In this document: in pieces, positions 7,854 through 16,582 of the stretch
Layout of the letters: the number at the start of each line of letters is the position of its first letter
Numbering within the stretch: position 1 is the stretch's first letter
DNA from: Xylanibacter ruminicola
Lineage (GTDB): Bacteria; Bacteroidota; Bacteroidia; Bacteroidales; Bacteroidaceae
Reading direction: 5' to 3'
Length of the DNA: 64,000 nt
Assembly (NCBI RefSeq): GCF_900142525.1
Contig: NZ_FRBD01000006.1
Span: forward strand, 82,103-146,102
Position numbers and translations under genes: made by a program
Notes under the pieces: model-generated
Told to the model about the DNA's origin: nothing
Seen by the model: only the letters and a program-made list of their open reading frames with translations
Databases searched by the model: none

Positions 7854-9110
7854 ATGAGTTATCTATTTTCATCAGAATCAGTATCTGAGGGCCATCCAGA
7901 TAAGGTGGCCGATCAGATATCTGATACAATACTAGACCAGTTCCTGGCATACGACCCGAAGGCGCGCTGCGCCATCGAGTCGTTTGTCACTACAGGTCAG
8001 GTAGTAATCATGGGTGAGGTCCGCAGTGATGTATATATCGACCTGCAGACCCTGGCCCGCAATACCATCAAACGCATTGGCTATACCAAAGCAGAGTATC
8101 AGTTCGACGGTGATTCGTGTGGAATCCTGAGTGCTATCCACGAGCAAAGCGCCGACATCAACCGCGGTGTTGATAACGGCAACGAGGACGAACAGGGAGC
8201 CGGAGACCAGGGTATGATGTTTGGTTATGCTACTAACGAGACAGAAAGCTACATGCCAGTAAGTCTCGACTTGGCTCACCTGATTATGCGCACACTTGCC
8301 GATATCCGCAAGGAGGGTAAGGAGATGACCTATCTGCGCCCAGATGCCAAAAGTCAGGTAACAGTACAGTACTCGGACGAGGGAATCCCCGAGCGTATCG
8401 ACACCATCGTTGTATCAACACAGCACGATGAATTCGATGAGGACGAGAAGATGCTGGCCAAGATCAAGGACGACGTGATCAACATCCTGATTCCAAGAGT
8501 TAAGAAACAGATTAACTCGCAGAAGGTGCTCGACTTGTTCGGACTCGACATCAAGTACTACGTGAACCCAACAGGTAAGTTTGTTATCGGTGGCCCTCAT
8601 GGCGACACAGGTCTTACTGGCCGTAAGATTATTGTAGACACTTACGGAGGTAAGGGTGCCCACGGAGGTGGTGCCTTCTCAGGCAAGGATTCATCGAAGG
8701 TTGACCGCAGTGCAGCCTATGCAGCCCGTCATATCGCCAAAAACATGGTTGCTGCAGGTGTAGCCGACGAGATGCTGGTACAGATTAGTTACGCCATTGG
8801 TGTGGCTAAGCCTATGAACATCTACGTGAATACCTACGGCCGTAGCAACGTACAGATGAGTGATGGCGAGATTGCCAAGAAGATAGAGAAACTCTTCGAT
8901 TTGCGTCCGAAAGCCATCGAGCGCACACTGAAACTGCGCCAGCCCATGTACAGCGAGACAGCTGCCTATGGACACATGGGGCGTAAGTGTGAAGTTGTGA
9001 AGAAGACCTTTACCAGCCACTACCACGAAACAAAGACCATCGATGTGGAGTTGTTTACATGGGAGAAGCTGGACCGTGTTGAGGACATACGTAAAGAGTT
9101 CGGACTATAA
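7854..9110 (+). CDS. metK: S-adenosylmethionine synthase
   Basis: A 418-residue methionine adenosyltransferase that makes SAM from methionine and ATP. Signatures seen are [14 protein letters not shown] near the N-terminus (His14 in the ATP site), [12 protein letters not shown] (about 117-128), and the phosphate-binding glycine loop [19 protein letters not shown] (about 272-290). It is some 30 residues longer than the E. coli enzyme, as usual in Bacteroidales. It begins 20 bases after the M16 gene without an obvious promoter of its own and leads a tight run (DUF4271, hemD, rnpA, yidD, tyrS). Confidence 0.96.
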   Translation: MSYLFSSESVSEGHPDKVADQISDTILDQFLAYDPKARCAIESFVTTGQVVIMGEVRSDVYIDLQTLARNTIKRIGYTKAEYQFDGDSCGILSAIHEQSADINRGVDNGNEDEQGAGDQGMMFGYATNETESYMPVSLDLAHLIMRTLADIRKEGKEMTYLRPDAKSQVTVQYSDEGIPERIDTIVVSTQHDEFDEDEKMLAKIKDDVINILIPRVKKQINSQKVLDLFGLDIKYYVNPTGKFVIGGPHGDTGLTGRKIIVDTYGGKGAHGGGAFSGKDSSKVDRSAAYAARHIAKNMVAAGVADEMLVQISYAIGVAKPMNIYVNTYGRSNVQMSDGEIAKKIEKLFDLRPKAIERTLKLRQPMYSETAAYGHMGRKCEVVKKTFTSHYHETKTIDVELFTWEKLDRVEDIRKEFGL

Positions 9111-9116
9111 TCGAAT

Positions 9117-10133
9117 ATGTTGCAGAACGATAGCATCCTAACTACTATATCTACTGCACGTACAGATACGATAGCAGTACATTCGGCAAAACCGCAGACA
9201 CCCTACGAGGTGCTGCGGTTGTTGCCTAAAGATGCTACACCCGCCCAACAGGACTCAGCCATACAGGAATGGTTCGAGCCCAAAGAAATCCACTATAGCA
9301 GTAGGCCCGACACACTACATCTGCCTGGTCAGGAAAGACCTCGCGACCTGAAGGAAGTAAATCTTCCACATTATTATCGTGAGAATTTCTTTTCGAACAA
9401 CACGATGTACCATCCAGAGTTGAGTACAGAACGAATTGGCACATCAGGCACCCCAATCCCCTACTCTTTTCAGAATGATAGCTTTGTAACAGGCATACTC
9501 ATCATCTGTTTCCTACTCATCACCTTCGTTCTGTCACGAATATCAGATTTCCTGCTGCGACAAGCTAAGCATTTCTTCTCAACCCAGAAGTCAGAACAGA
9601 CACTTACAGAAACCGGAAGCGAAATCAAGTTCCAATTCCTGTTTCTGTTTATCACATGTTTGCTTTATGCCCTACTCTATTTCTTCTACACCACCCATTT
9701 CATTGCCAACACCTTTATCTTCTCATCAGAATACATACTATTGGTCATCTTTAGTGGGGCAATAATTAGCTACATGGTCATTAGAATGTTGTTGTATACA
9801 ATCGTCAACAATACATTCTTTACCAATAAGAAAAATTTACAATTACAAGAGTCATTACTACTCATAACCTCGTTAGAGGGAGTAGCATTATTCCCATTAG
9901 TACTACTGATGGCATATTTCCAATATCCACTTCAAAATGCCATCATTTATACCGTAACTATACTAATTTTTGCCAAAATACTAACATTTTATAAGTCTTA
10001 TACTATCTTTTTTAATCAAAAAGGTGGTTTTCTACAAATATTTTTGTACTTTTGTGCCCTCGAAATGATACCTTTAATTGTGCTTTGGAGCGGATTACTG
10101 GTAATAACAGAAAATTTGAAAATAAATATTTAG
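9117..10133 (+). CDS. DUF4271 family integral membrane protein
   Basis: A 338-residue protein. The first 120 residues or so are hydrophilic and Pro/Thr-rich. Several hydrophobic helices follow: FVTGILIICFLLITFVLSRI, FLFLFITCLLYALLYFFYTT, YILLVIFSGAIISYMVIRML, a pair around LITSLEGVALFPLVLLMAYF, and a final FLYFCALEMIPLIVLWSGLL. In Bacteroidota a DUF4271 gene commonly sits directly before hemD, as it does here (7-base gap). Function is unknown; the last quarter of the gene is clearly more AT-rich than metK. No catalytic motif was recognised. Confidence 0.75.
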   Translation: MLQNDSILTTISTARTDTIAVHSAKPQTPYEVLRLLPKDATPAQQDSAIQEWFEPKEIHYSSRPDTLHLPGQERPRDLKEVNLPHYYRENFFSNNTMYHPELSTERIGTSGTPIPYSFQNDSFVTGILIICFLLITFVLSRISDFLLRQAKHFFSTQKSEQTLTETGSEIKFQFLFLFITCLLYALLYFFYTTHFIANTFIFSSEYILLVIFSGAIISYMVIRMLLYTIVNNTFFTNKKNLQLQESLLLITSLEGVALFPLVLLMAYFQYPLQNAIIYTVTILIFAKILTFYKSYTIFFNQKGGFLQIFLYFCALEMIPLIVLWSGLLVITENLKINI

Positions 10134-10140
10134 GACACAT

Positions 10141-10890
10141 ATGATCAAAAAGATTCTGGTTTCACAACCCAAACCATCTAGTGAGAAGTCGCCATATTTC
10201 GATATTGCGAACAAGTTTGGTGTTGAATTGGTTTTCCGTCCATTCATCAAGGTGGAGGGAATCAGCTCAAAGGATTTCCGTGCACAGAAGGTGAGCATTT
10301 TGGATCACACTGCCATTGTATTCACCTCACGTCATGCTATTGACCATTTCTTCAACATGGCCAAGGAACTCAGAATTAACATTCCTGAGGACATGAAGTA
10401 TTTCTGTGTTACCGAGACTATCGCACTGTACATCCAAAAATATGTTCAGTACAGAAAGCGCAAGATATTCTTTGGCGAGACAGGTCGTATTGACGATCTG
10501 ATTCCAACAATGGTGAAGCACAAGACTGAGAAGTATCTCGTTCCACTGAGCGACGTACATACCGACAGCCTTGCAAATCTGCTTGACTCAAAGAAGTTGC
10601 AGCACACCGAGTGCGTTATGTACAAGACCGTGAGCAACGACTTCACTGAGGAAGAGGTAAAGAACTTCGATTATGACATGCTGATTTTCTTCAGCCCTGC
10701 AGGAATCGAATCGCTGACCAAGAACTTCCCCAACTTCAAGCAAGACAAGATTGCTATCGCCACTTTTGGTCCTGCAACAGCAAAGGCAGCTAAGGAAGCA
10801 GGGTTGCGTTTGGATATCGAAGCTCCTAACGAGAAATACCCATCGATGACTGGTGCTCTACAGCACTACCTGTTTGAAATACAAGATTAA
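10141..10890 (+). CDS. hemD: Uroporphyrinogen-III synthase
   Basis: A 249-residue HemD-family protein that cyclises and inverts ring D of hydroxymethylbilane to give uroporphyrinogen III. Typical two-lobe features are the N-terminal KKILVSQPKPSS strand, AIVFTSRHAIDHFF (about 60-73), FCVTETIALYI, and the second-lobe pattern MLIFFSPAGIESLTKNFP with IATFGPATAKAAKEAGL. Sequence conservation in HemD is low, so the call rests on this pattern and on the DUF4271-hemD-rnpA order known from Bacteroidales. No other haem genes are nearby. Confidence 0.85.
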   Translation: MIKKILVSQPKPSSEKSPYFDIANKFGVELVFRPFIKVEGISSKDFRAQKVSILDHTAIVFTSRHAIDHFFNMAKELRINIPEDMKYFCVTETIALYIQKYVQYRKRKIFFGETGRIDDLIPTMVKHKTEKYLVPLSDVHTDSLANLLDSKKLQHTECVMYKTVSNDFTEEEVKNFDYDMLIFFSPAGIESLTKNFPNFKQDKIAIATFGPATAKAAKEAGLRLDIEAPNEKYPSMTGALQHYLFEIQD

Positions 10891-10896
10891 GGATTG

Positions 10897-11280
10897 ATGA
10901 CGACGGCTCCTACATTCAAGAAAGAGGAGCGCATCGTCAGCAATCTGCTGATAGAAACGCTCTTTGAGAAAGGCAACAGCCAGTCGCTGGCAGCCTATCC
11001 TCTAAGAGCGGTATATCTAAAAACCGAGCATCGCGAAGGATGTGCCCCCGTACAACTACTGATCAGCGTACCAAAGAAAAAGTTCAAGCATGCCGTTGAC
11101 AGGAACAGAGTTAAGCGACAGATACGCGAGGCATATCGCAAGAATAAGGCATTACTCGAAGGCACAGTAGCCGAAGGAAAAATGCTTTTGATTGCCATCA
11201 TCTGGTTGAGCGATAAGCACTTCGCCACTAACGAAGTAGAGAAAAAAGTGATAAGCCTTCTGAAACAAATGGCAAAATAA
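10897..11280 (+). CDS. rnpA: Ribonuclease P protein component
   Basis: About 127 residues. The RNase P protein signature is clear: [20 protein letters not shown], including the RNRxKR motif, with an N-terminal FKKEERI start. It binds the RNase P RNA and assists tRNA 5' maturation. A TTG lies directly before the ATG at 10897; the ATG is preferred. It begins 6 bases after hemD and precedes yidD by 4 bases, the conserved rnpA-yidD pairing; rpmH is not present here. Confidence 0.93.
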   Translation: MTTAPTFKKEERIVSNLLIETLFEKGNSQSLAAYPLRAVYLKTEHREGCAPVQLLISVPKKKFKHAVDRNRVKRQIREAYRKNKALLEGTVAEGKMLLIAIIWLSDKHFATNEVEKKVISLLKQMAK

Positions 11281-11284
11281 AAAC

Positions 11285-11515
11285 ATGAAGAAGCTATCAC
11301 ACTACATATCTATATTATTGGTATTGCCAATACGCTTTTACCAGATATGCATATCTCCACTTCTAGGTCCCTCATGCCGATTCACTCCCACATGCAGCGA
11401 ATATGCCAAGCAAGCCATTATGAAACATGGCCCCATAAAGGGGTTGGCCCTTGCTATCTGGCGAATACTGAGATGCAACCCATGGGGCGGATCAGGCTAC
11501 GATCCAGTGCCATAG
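11285..11515 (+). CDS. yidD: Membrane protein insertion efficiency factor YidD
   Basis: A 76-residue amphipathic protein. All hallmarks are present: [19 protein letters not shown] (about 24-42) with the paired Cys, a hydrophobic helix, and the C-terminal [14 protein letters not shown]. YidD assists YidC-dependent membrane insertion. Placement directly after rnpA is the usual order, although yidC is not adjacent. Confidence 0.95.
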   Translation: MKKLSHYISILLVLPIRFYQICISPLLGPSCRFTPTCSEYAKQAIMKHGPIKGLALAIWRILRCNPWGGSGYDPVP

Positions 11516-11562
11516 ATTACCAGATATACCAGAAGTACTAGAAATAATAGAATAAAAGATAT

Positions 11563-12861
11563 ATGAAGAAAAATTTTGTAGAAGAACTGAAATGGCGCGG
11601 TATGCTGGCACAAATGATGCCAGGAACTGAAGAACTGCTCCAGAAAGAGATGGTAACAGCATATCTGGGTACCGATCCAACAGCCGATTCGCTGCATATC
11701 GGACACCTTTGCGGTATCATGATGCTCCGTCACCTTCAGCGTTGCGGACATCGTCCGGTGATTCTTGTTGGTGGTGCCACCGGTATGATTGGCGACCCCT
11801 CAGGTAAGAGCCAGGAGCGCAATCTGCTTAACGACGAGACACTTCGACACAACCAGGAGTGCATCAAGAAGCAGGTAGCTAAATTCCTCGACTTTGAGTC
11901 GAAGGAGCCAAATGCTGCTATTATGGTAAACAACTACGACTGGATGAAGGACTTTACTTTCCTTGATTTCGCTCGTGAGGTTGGTAAGCACATTACTGTA
12001 AACTATATGATGGCTAAGGAGAGCGTACAGCAGCGCCTGAACGGTACTGCCCGCGACGGTCTCTCATTCACAGAGTTCACCTATCAGCTTCTTCAGGGTT
12101 ACGACTTCCTGTATCTCTACCAGCATCTTGGCGTAAAGCTTCAGTTGGGCGGTAACGACCAGTGGGGCAACATGACTACAGGTACAGAGCTTATCCGCCG
12201 CACACTTGGCAACGAGGTTGAGACATTTGCCCTCACCTGCCCTCTTATCACCAAGAGCGACGGTAAGAAGTTCGGTAAGACAGAAAGCGGTAACATCTGG
12301 CTCGATCCAGTGCGCACCACCCCATATAAGTTCTACCAGTTCTGGCTCAACGTGAGCGACGACGATGCTGAGCGCTATATCAAAATCTTCACATCGCTCG
12401 AGAAAGACGTGATCGACGCACTCGTAGAGGAGCACAAGCAGGATCCTGGCCGCCGTGTACTGCAGAAGCGCCTGGCAGAAGAGGTAACCGTAATGGTTCA
12501 CTCTCAGGAGGCTCTCGACACTGCTATCGAGGCATCAAATATCCTGTTTGGCAAATCAACCAAGGAAGGACTTGAGAAACTTGACGAGCAGACACTGCTC
12601 GATGTATTCGACGGCGTGCCTCAGTTCGAAATCTCAAAGGATCAGCTTGGTCAGCCCGCTATCGAACTGCTCACCACTGCAGCACCAGTATTCCCATCAA
12701 AGGGCGAAATGCGCAAGATGGTTCAGGGTGGAGGCGTATCGCTGAACAAGGAGAAAATTACCGATCAGAATCGCGCAATCACAGCCGAGGATCTGATTGA
12801 CGGCAAATATCTTCTGGCCCAGAAAGGTAAGAAGAATTACTACTTACTGATAGTAAAATAA
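11563..12861 (+). CDS. tyrS: Tyrosyl-tRNA synthetase
   Basis: A 432-residue class I aminoacyl-tRNA synthetase. The HIGH motif is intact (DSLHIGHL, 45-48) and the KMSKS counterpart is [12 protein letters not shown] (about 228-239). The tyrosine pocket motif [10 protein letters not shown] is present, and a C-terminal S4 RNA-binding domain (about 365-432) contains [12 protein letters not shown]. It charges tRNA-Tyr. It follows yidD by 47 bases and ends the run that starts at metK; a long imperfect inverted repeat lies just downstream. Confidence 0.96.
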   Translation: MKKNFVEELKWRGMLAQMMPGTEELLQKEMVTAYLGTDPTADSLHIGHLCGIMMLRHLQRCGHRPVILVGGATGMIGDPSGKSQERNLLNDETLRHNQECIKKQVAKFLDFESKEPNAAIMVNNYDWMKDFTFLDFAREVGKHITVNYMMAKESVQQRLNGTARDGLSFTEFTYQLLQGYDFLYLYQHLGVKLQLGGNDQWGNMTTGTELIRRTLGNEVETFALTCPLITKSDGKKFGKTESGNIWLDPVRTTPYKFYQFWLNVSDDDAERYIKIFTSLEKDVIDALVEEHKQDPGRRVLQKRLAEEVTVMVHSQEALDTAIEASNILFGKSTKEGLEKLDEQTLLDVFDGVPQFEISKDQLGQPAIELLTTAAPVFPSKGEMRKMVQGGGVSLNKEKITDQNRAITAEDLIDGKYLLAQKGKKNYYLLIVK

Positions 12862-12867
12862 TAATAA

Positions 12868-12906
12868 GGTGGTAAAAATTTGGCGGATTGCCAAAAATTT
12901 ACTACC
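12868..12906. repeat. 17-bp imperfect inverted repeat between tyrS and tRNA-Gln
   Basis: GGTGGTAAAAATTTGGC (12868-12884) pairs with GCCAAAAATTTACTACC (12890-12906) except for two A:A mismatches and one G:T, around GGATT. No T-run follows. The right arm runs into the -7 box of the tRNA promoter, so it may be a weak tyrS terminator, an operator, or both. Confidence 0.55.
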
Positions 12907-12910
12907 TTTG
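12903..12910 (+). promoter_or_regulatory. -7 box for tRNA-Gln
   Basis: TACCTTTG followed by CACCCG, 18 bases before the tRNA 5' end. Confidence 0.75.
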
Positions 12911-12928
12911 CACCCGCATAGGATGCAT

Positions 12929-12999
12929 TGGACGATGGTGTAATGGTAACACTACAGGTTTTGGTTCTGTCATTCCCGGTTCGAATCCGAGTCGTCCAA
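12929..12999 (+). tRNA. tRNA-Gln (anticodon TTG)
   Basis: A cloverleaf can be drawn by hand. The acceptor stem is TGGACGA with TCGTCCA. The D-arm is GTGT-ACAC, the anticodon stem is ACAGG-TCTGT around TTTTGGT (anticodon TTG), and the T-arm is GGTTCGAATCC. The discriminator base is A; CCA is not encoded. It has its own promoter. Confidence 0.95.
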
Positions 13000-13032
13000 C
13001 TACTAAAGAACAAATTCTAAAACAAACGAATT

Positions 13033-13836
13033 ATGGCAAATCTATTTTCATTAGAAGGTAAGAATGCATGGATTACTGGTGCATCTTACGGAATTGGTTT
13101 CAACATTGCTAAGGCATTTGTTGCAGCAGGTATTAAGACAATTATCTTCAACGACATTAACGAAGCTGCCCTACAGCGCGGTCTCGACAACTACAAAGAG
13201 GCTGGCATCGACAACGTTAAGGGTTATGTATGCGACGTTACCGACGAGAACGCTGTTAAGGCTCTCGTAGAGAAGATTCACGCTGAGGTTGGTCAGATCG
13301 ACATTCTGGTAAACAATGCAGGTATCATCAAGCGCATTCCTATGCACGAGATGAAGCGTGCCGAGTTCCAGCAGGTAATCGATATCGACTTGGTTGGTCC
13401 ATTTATCTGTTCATCGGCCGTTATTCCTGAGATGATGGAGCGCCGCGAGGGTAAGATTATCAATATCTGCTCAATGATGTCTGAGCTGGGACGTGAGACT
13501 GTTTCTGCATATGCAGCAGCCAAGGGTGGCCTGAAGATGCTTACTCGCAACATCTGCTCTGAGTATGGTGAGTATAACATCCAGTGTAACGGTATTGGCC
13601 CTGGTTATATCGCTACTCCACAGACAGCTCCTCTGCGTGAGCGTCAGGCCGACGGTAGCCGCCATCCATTCGACTCATTCATCTGCGCCAAGACTCCTGC
13701 CGGACGTTGGCTCGATCCTTCAGAGTTGGGTGGCCCTGCTGTATTCCTTGCTTCACATGCATCAGATGCAGTTAACGGACACGTACTCTATGTTGATGGT
13801 GGAATCTTGGCTTACATCGGCAAGCAGCCTAAATAA
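13033..13836 (+). CDS. SDR-family oxidoreductase (gluconate 5-dehydrogenase-like)
   Basis: A 267-residue classical short-chain dehydrogenase. The NAD(P)-binding glycine motif TGASYGIG (15-22), NNAG (94-97), and catalytic Ser147, Tyr160 and Lys164 (YAAAK) are all present. The overall pattern, including ICAKTPAGRWLDPSELGGPA and VDGGILAYIGK, resembles the gluconate 5-dehydrogenase/2-deoxygluconate dehydrogenase group that reduces keto-gluconates. No uronate-pathway gene is adjacent, so the exact substrate is open. It may be co-transcribed with the tRNA-Gln just upstream (33 bases) because no separate promoter box was found. A terminator follows. Confidence 0.85.
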   Translation: MANLFSLEGKNAWITGASYGIGFNIAKAFVAAGIKTIIFNDINEAALQRGLDNYKEAGIDNVKGYVCDVTDENAVKALVEKIHAEVGQIDILVNNAGIIKRIPMHEMKRAEFQQVIDIDLVGPFICSSAVIPEMMERREGKIINICSMMSELGRETVSAYAAAKGGLKMLTRNICSEYGEYNIQCNGIGPGYIATPQTAPLRERQADGSRHPFDSFICAKTPAGRWLDPSELGGPAVFLASHASDAVNGHVLYVDGGILAYIGKQPK

Positions 13837-13860
13837 GCACACTTGATACACAAAATAAAT

Positions 13861-13896
13861 AATGGGGACCCTGAAAAGGATCCCCAAAATTTTTAT
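13861..13896. terminator. Intrinsic terminator between convergent SDR and HU genes
   Basis: TGGGGACCC and GGATCCCCA form a 9-bp stem with one mismatch around TGAAAA, followed by AAAATTTTTATTT. The T-run serves the plus strand best. Confidence 0.75.
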
Positions 13897-13911
13897 TTAC
13901 AATTTTGTAAA

Positions 13912-14181
13912 TTAGAGAGCAGCAGTAAGCTCTGCACCAGCCTTGAACTTAGCAACCTTCTTAGCAGCAATATTAATCTTCTGCTTTGTCAGAGGATTGA
14001 TACCCTCACGAGCAGGGCGCTCGCTTACACTGAATGTACCGAAACCTACGAGAGCAATCTTGTCACCCTTTGCCAGAGCGTCCTTAATAGCTACTACTGT
14101 TGCGTCGAGAGCTTTCTTAGCGTCAACCTTTGAGATGCCTGCACCTGCTGCAATCTTCTCTACCAATTCTGTTTTGTTCAT
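13912..14181 (-). CDS. hup: HU family DNA-binding protein
   Basis: An 89-residue histone-like nucleoid protein. The N-terminal helices MNKTELVEKIAAGAGISK are followed by the HU signature GFGTFSVSERPAREGINPLT and a basic beta-arm leading to AKKVAKFKAGAELTAAL. Length and motif are standard for HU, which bends and compacts DNA as a dimer. It is monocistronic, with a promoter at 14243-14250, and converges on the SDR gene. Confidence 0.95.
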   Translation of the reverse strand: MNKTELVEKIAAGAGISKVDAKKALDATVVAIKDALAKGDKIALVGFGTFSVSERPAREGINPLTKQKINIAAKKVAKFKAGAELTAAL

Positions 14182-14242
14182 AATCTTTAAAATTTTAATG
14201 AATTATTAATAGTAATAACTGTTGTATAGTCGAAATCTGTCG

Positions 14243-14250
14243 CAAATATA
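14243..14250 (-). promoter_or_regulatory. -7 box for the HU gene
   Basis: TATATTTG on the minus strand, about 61 bases before the HU start, inside a strongly AT-rich intergenic region. Confidence 0.65.
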
Positions 14251-14355
14251 AAGCAAAGTATTCAAACAAACAACAAAAAAACAGAAAAAATTCGTTTTTT
14301 GATAAAAAATAGTTGTATTCGCGCACTTTTTGGCCTTTAAAACAGATATTTTTAG

Positions 14356-14363
14356 TAATTTTG
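14356..14363 (+). promoter_or_regulatory. -7 box for the rhomboid operon
   Basis: TAATTTTG followed by CCGCC, about 60 bases before the rhomboid ATG; divergent from the HU promoter. Confidence 0.7.
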
Positions 14364-14423
14364 CCGCCAAAAGATAACAAAAGGCGTATTTGCCGAATAA
14401 TTATTAATTAATAAGTAAAAGTT

Positions 14424-15374
14424 ATGATGTTCCGCATACCACCCATTACAAAGAATCTGCTTATCATTAACCTGATAGCATTCTTAGCTACCGTAGTTTT
14501 GCAACTGCGAGGTGTAGACTTGGCAGATATTGGAGGTCTGCATTTCTTTATGGCAAACGACTTCCATTACTATCAGTTCATCACCTATTTATTTCTTCAC
14601 GCCAATTTTATGCATATTCTCAGCAATATGTTTGGCCTATGGATGTTTGGTTGTGTCATCGAAAACGTATGGGGGCCAAAGAAATTCCTTTTTTATTACA
14701 TTACATGTGGCATTGGAGCCGGAATCCTACAGGAAATAGCTCAATTGGGACAGTTCTATATGACTATCACCGCTCAAGACCCAAGTGTTACTTTTAGCGA
14801 GATATTTGCTATTGGTCAGCAACTAAGCGGACAACTTAATGCCTGGACCACCATTGGTGCATCAGGTGCGGTATATGCAGTAATCCTAGCATTCGGTATG
14901 ACATTCCCCAACGAGCGATTGTTTATCATTCCATTCCCCTTCCCTATCAAGGCCAAGTGGTTTGTATTAGGATATGTGGCCATCGAGTTCTTCTCGGCCT
15001 TAGGTTCTAGCGGCGATGGCGTGGCTCACACGGCTCACCTTGGCGGCATGCTTTTCGGATTCCTGATGATTCGTTATTGGAATCGCCATCCTAACTCTGG
15101 ATTCGATCGCGGTCGCGGCCAACAGTTCTTTGAGAACTTGAAGCGCAACTTTGAGCAGCGCCAGAGCAATCAGGGTAGCGGATATAGCAATCCCAATATG
15201 CATGCCAATCGTGGCAGCAGAGCTACCAAGGACGACGATATGGAGTTCAACGCCCGCAAACGCCAGAATCAGGCAGAAATCGACGCTATTCTTGACAAGA
15301 TACGCAAGAGTGGTTATGATAGTCTTACAAAAGAAGAGAAGAAACGACTCTTCGATGCAAGCAACCAGTCATGA
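14424..15374 (+). CDS. Rhomboid family intramembrane serine protease
   Basis: A 316-residue membrane protease. The catalytic Ser147 lies in IGASGAVYA (GxSG motif) and the partner His205 in AHTAHLGGMLFG. The upstream HANFMHILSNM segment matches the conserved HxxxN oxyanion region. About six hydrophobic helices span residues 10-220. The C-terminal 90 residues or so are hydrophilic and basic (RGRGQQFFENLKRNFEQRQ, then ANRGSRATKDDD) and probably cytoplasmic. Rhomboids cleave single-pass membrane proteins; the target is unknown. The start may be this ATG or the next codon. The TGA overlaps the next gene by 4 bases. Confidence 0.92.
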   Translation: MMFRIPPITKNLLIINLIAFLATVVLQLRGVDLADIGGLHFFMANDFHYYQFITYLFLHANFMHILSNMFGLWMFGCVIENVWGPKKFLFYYITCGIGAGILQEIAQLGQFYMTITAQDPSVTFSEIFAIGQQLSGQLNAWTTIGASGAVYAVILAFGMTFPNERLFIIPFPFPIKAKWFVLGYVAIEFFSALGSSGDGVAHTAHLGGMLFGFLMIRYWNRHPNSGFDRGRGQQFFENLKRNFEQRQSNQGSGYSNPNMHANRGSRATKDDDMEFNARKRQNQAEIDAILDKIRKSGYDSLTKEEKKRLFDASNQS

Positions 15375-16468
15375 TTAAGCAGCTGAAAACGCTTACTGTC
15401 AACATGGTAGCAGGAGCCAACGTGGCTACAATCCTGCTCATGGTTCTAGCAGGATATGCCGACCGCATAAACCCTGTTGAGCACCCCATGCTATCGTGTA
15501 TGGGCATGACATTCCCTATATTTCTTATTGCCAACATGCTGTTTGTATTCTTCTGGCTCACGTTCAAGTGGCGCAGAGTGTGGATTCCCATTGTGGGCTA
15601 TATCATTGTATACGGTCCGCTTACGCTCTACATGCCTCTGCATCTTGCTCAGGAGGAACCTAAGGAAGGTACAATAAAAATCATATCCTACAACGTTTGC
15701 ACCTATGGCGGTAACTATAAGTACGAACAAGGATTTGAAACCGTTTACGACTACCTGAGTCGGCAAAACGCCGACATAGCTTGTCTGCAAGAAGACGTTG
15801 ACACCTGGCGCCGATACGTCAAGAACTGGTACGAAAAGATCTACCCGTACAACGATACCGTCATCTTCAACCCTAACGATGGGGCTATCAATGGCGTAGG
15901 CATTCACACGCGTTTTCCTATTATCAGGAGAGAACGCATACCTTATGAGTCGCACGCCAATGGTTCTGTTGCCTATTTTTTAAAGGTTAACAAAGACACT
16001 ATCATCGTGATTAACAACCACTTAGAGGGAACACACCTCAGCAATGAGGAGCGCGACAGATACAAGCAGATGATATCGGGCAAAATGGAGAAGGATACTG
16101 CTAAGGCCGAGACGCTCTACCTGTTCGAAAAACTGGGCAAATATGCCGCAATACGTGCTCCTGAAGCCGAGGCTGTACACGAGTTTATCGAGGCCCATAA
16201 AGAGTACCCGATAATCGTGTGCGGCGACTTCAACGACAACCCCATTTCGTACGCTCATCGCACCATCGCGAAGGGGTTAACCGACTGCTATGAAGCCACT
16301 GGAAAAGGCATCGGTTTGTCATATAATCAGAAAGGATTTTATGTGCGCATTGACAACATTTTGGTGTCAAGTCACTTTGAGCCATATAACTGCCGAATTG
16401 ACAATAAAATGGACGCAAGTGACCATTATCCCATCATTTGTACCCTAAAAATGAAGGATAACCCCTAA
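15371..16468 (+). CDS. Endonuclease/exonuclease/phosphatase family protein, membrane-anchored
   Basis: A 365-residue protein. Three N-terminal membrane helices (about 10-30, 40-60 and 66-90) precede an EEP-fold domain with IISYNVCTYGG (about 97-107), the metal-site Glu in CLQEDVD, the INNHLEG strand, GDFNDNP (about 282-288), and the closing SDHYPIICTLKM. The family is Mg-dependent and hydrolyses phosphodiester or phosphomonoester bonds. With three helices the catalytic domain is tethered, probably on the periplasmic side. The 4-base overlap with the rhomboid gene shows a two-gene operon. The substrate cannot be read from the sequence. Confidence 0.87.
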   Translation: MIKQLKTLTVNMVAGANVATILLMVLAGYADRINPVEHPMLSCMGMTFPIFLIANMLFVFFWLTFKWRRVWIPIVGYIIVYGPLTLYMPLHLAQEEPKEGTIKIISYNVCTYGGNYKYEQGFETVYDYLSRQNADIACLQEDVDTWRRYVKNWYEKIYPYNDTVIFNPNDGAINGVGIHTRFPIIRRERIPYESHANGSVAYFLKVNKDTIIVINNHLEGTHLSNEERDRYKQMISGKMEKDTAKAETLYLFEKLGKYAAIRAPEAEAVHEFIEAHKEYPIIVCGDFNDNPISYAHRTIAKGLTDCYEATGKGIGLSYNQKGFYVRIDNILVSSHFEPYNCRIDNKMDASDHYPIICTLKMKDNP

Positions 16469-16517
16469 AATTCTAACGAATTTTGCCAATAAATTTTTCC
16501 TTGTGAAAAAAAAAGCC

Positions 16518-16525
16518 TATATTTG
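16518..16525 (+). promoter_or_regulatory. -7 box for secDF
   Basis: TATATTTG followed by CACGC, 57 bases before the secDF ATG at 16583. Frame-compatible codons further upstream lie inside or before this box and so cannot be the start. Confidence 0.75.
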
Positions 16526-16582
16526 CACGCTATTTTATACGCGAACAAAATAAATTATAAATATACAACAATTAAAATCAAA

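Noticed and set aside
16523..16582. N-terminal extension of SecDF
   Set aside because: The -7 box at 16518-16525 overlaps its first codon, so this stretch cannot be translated from that promoter.
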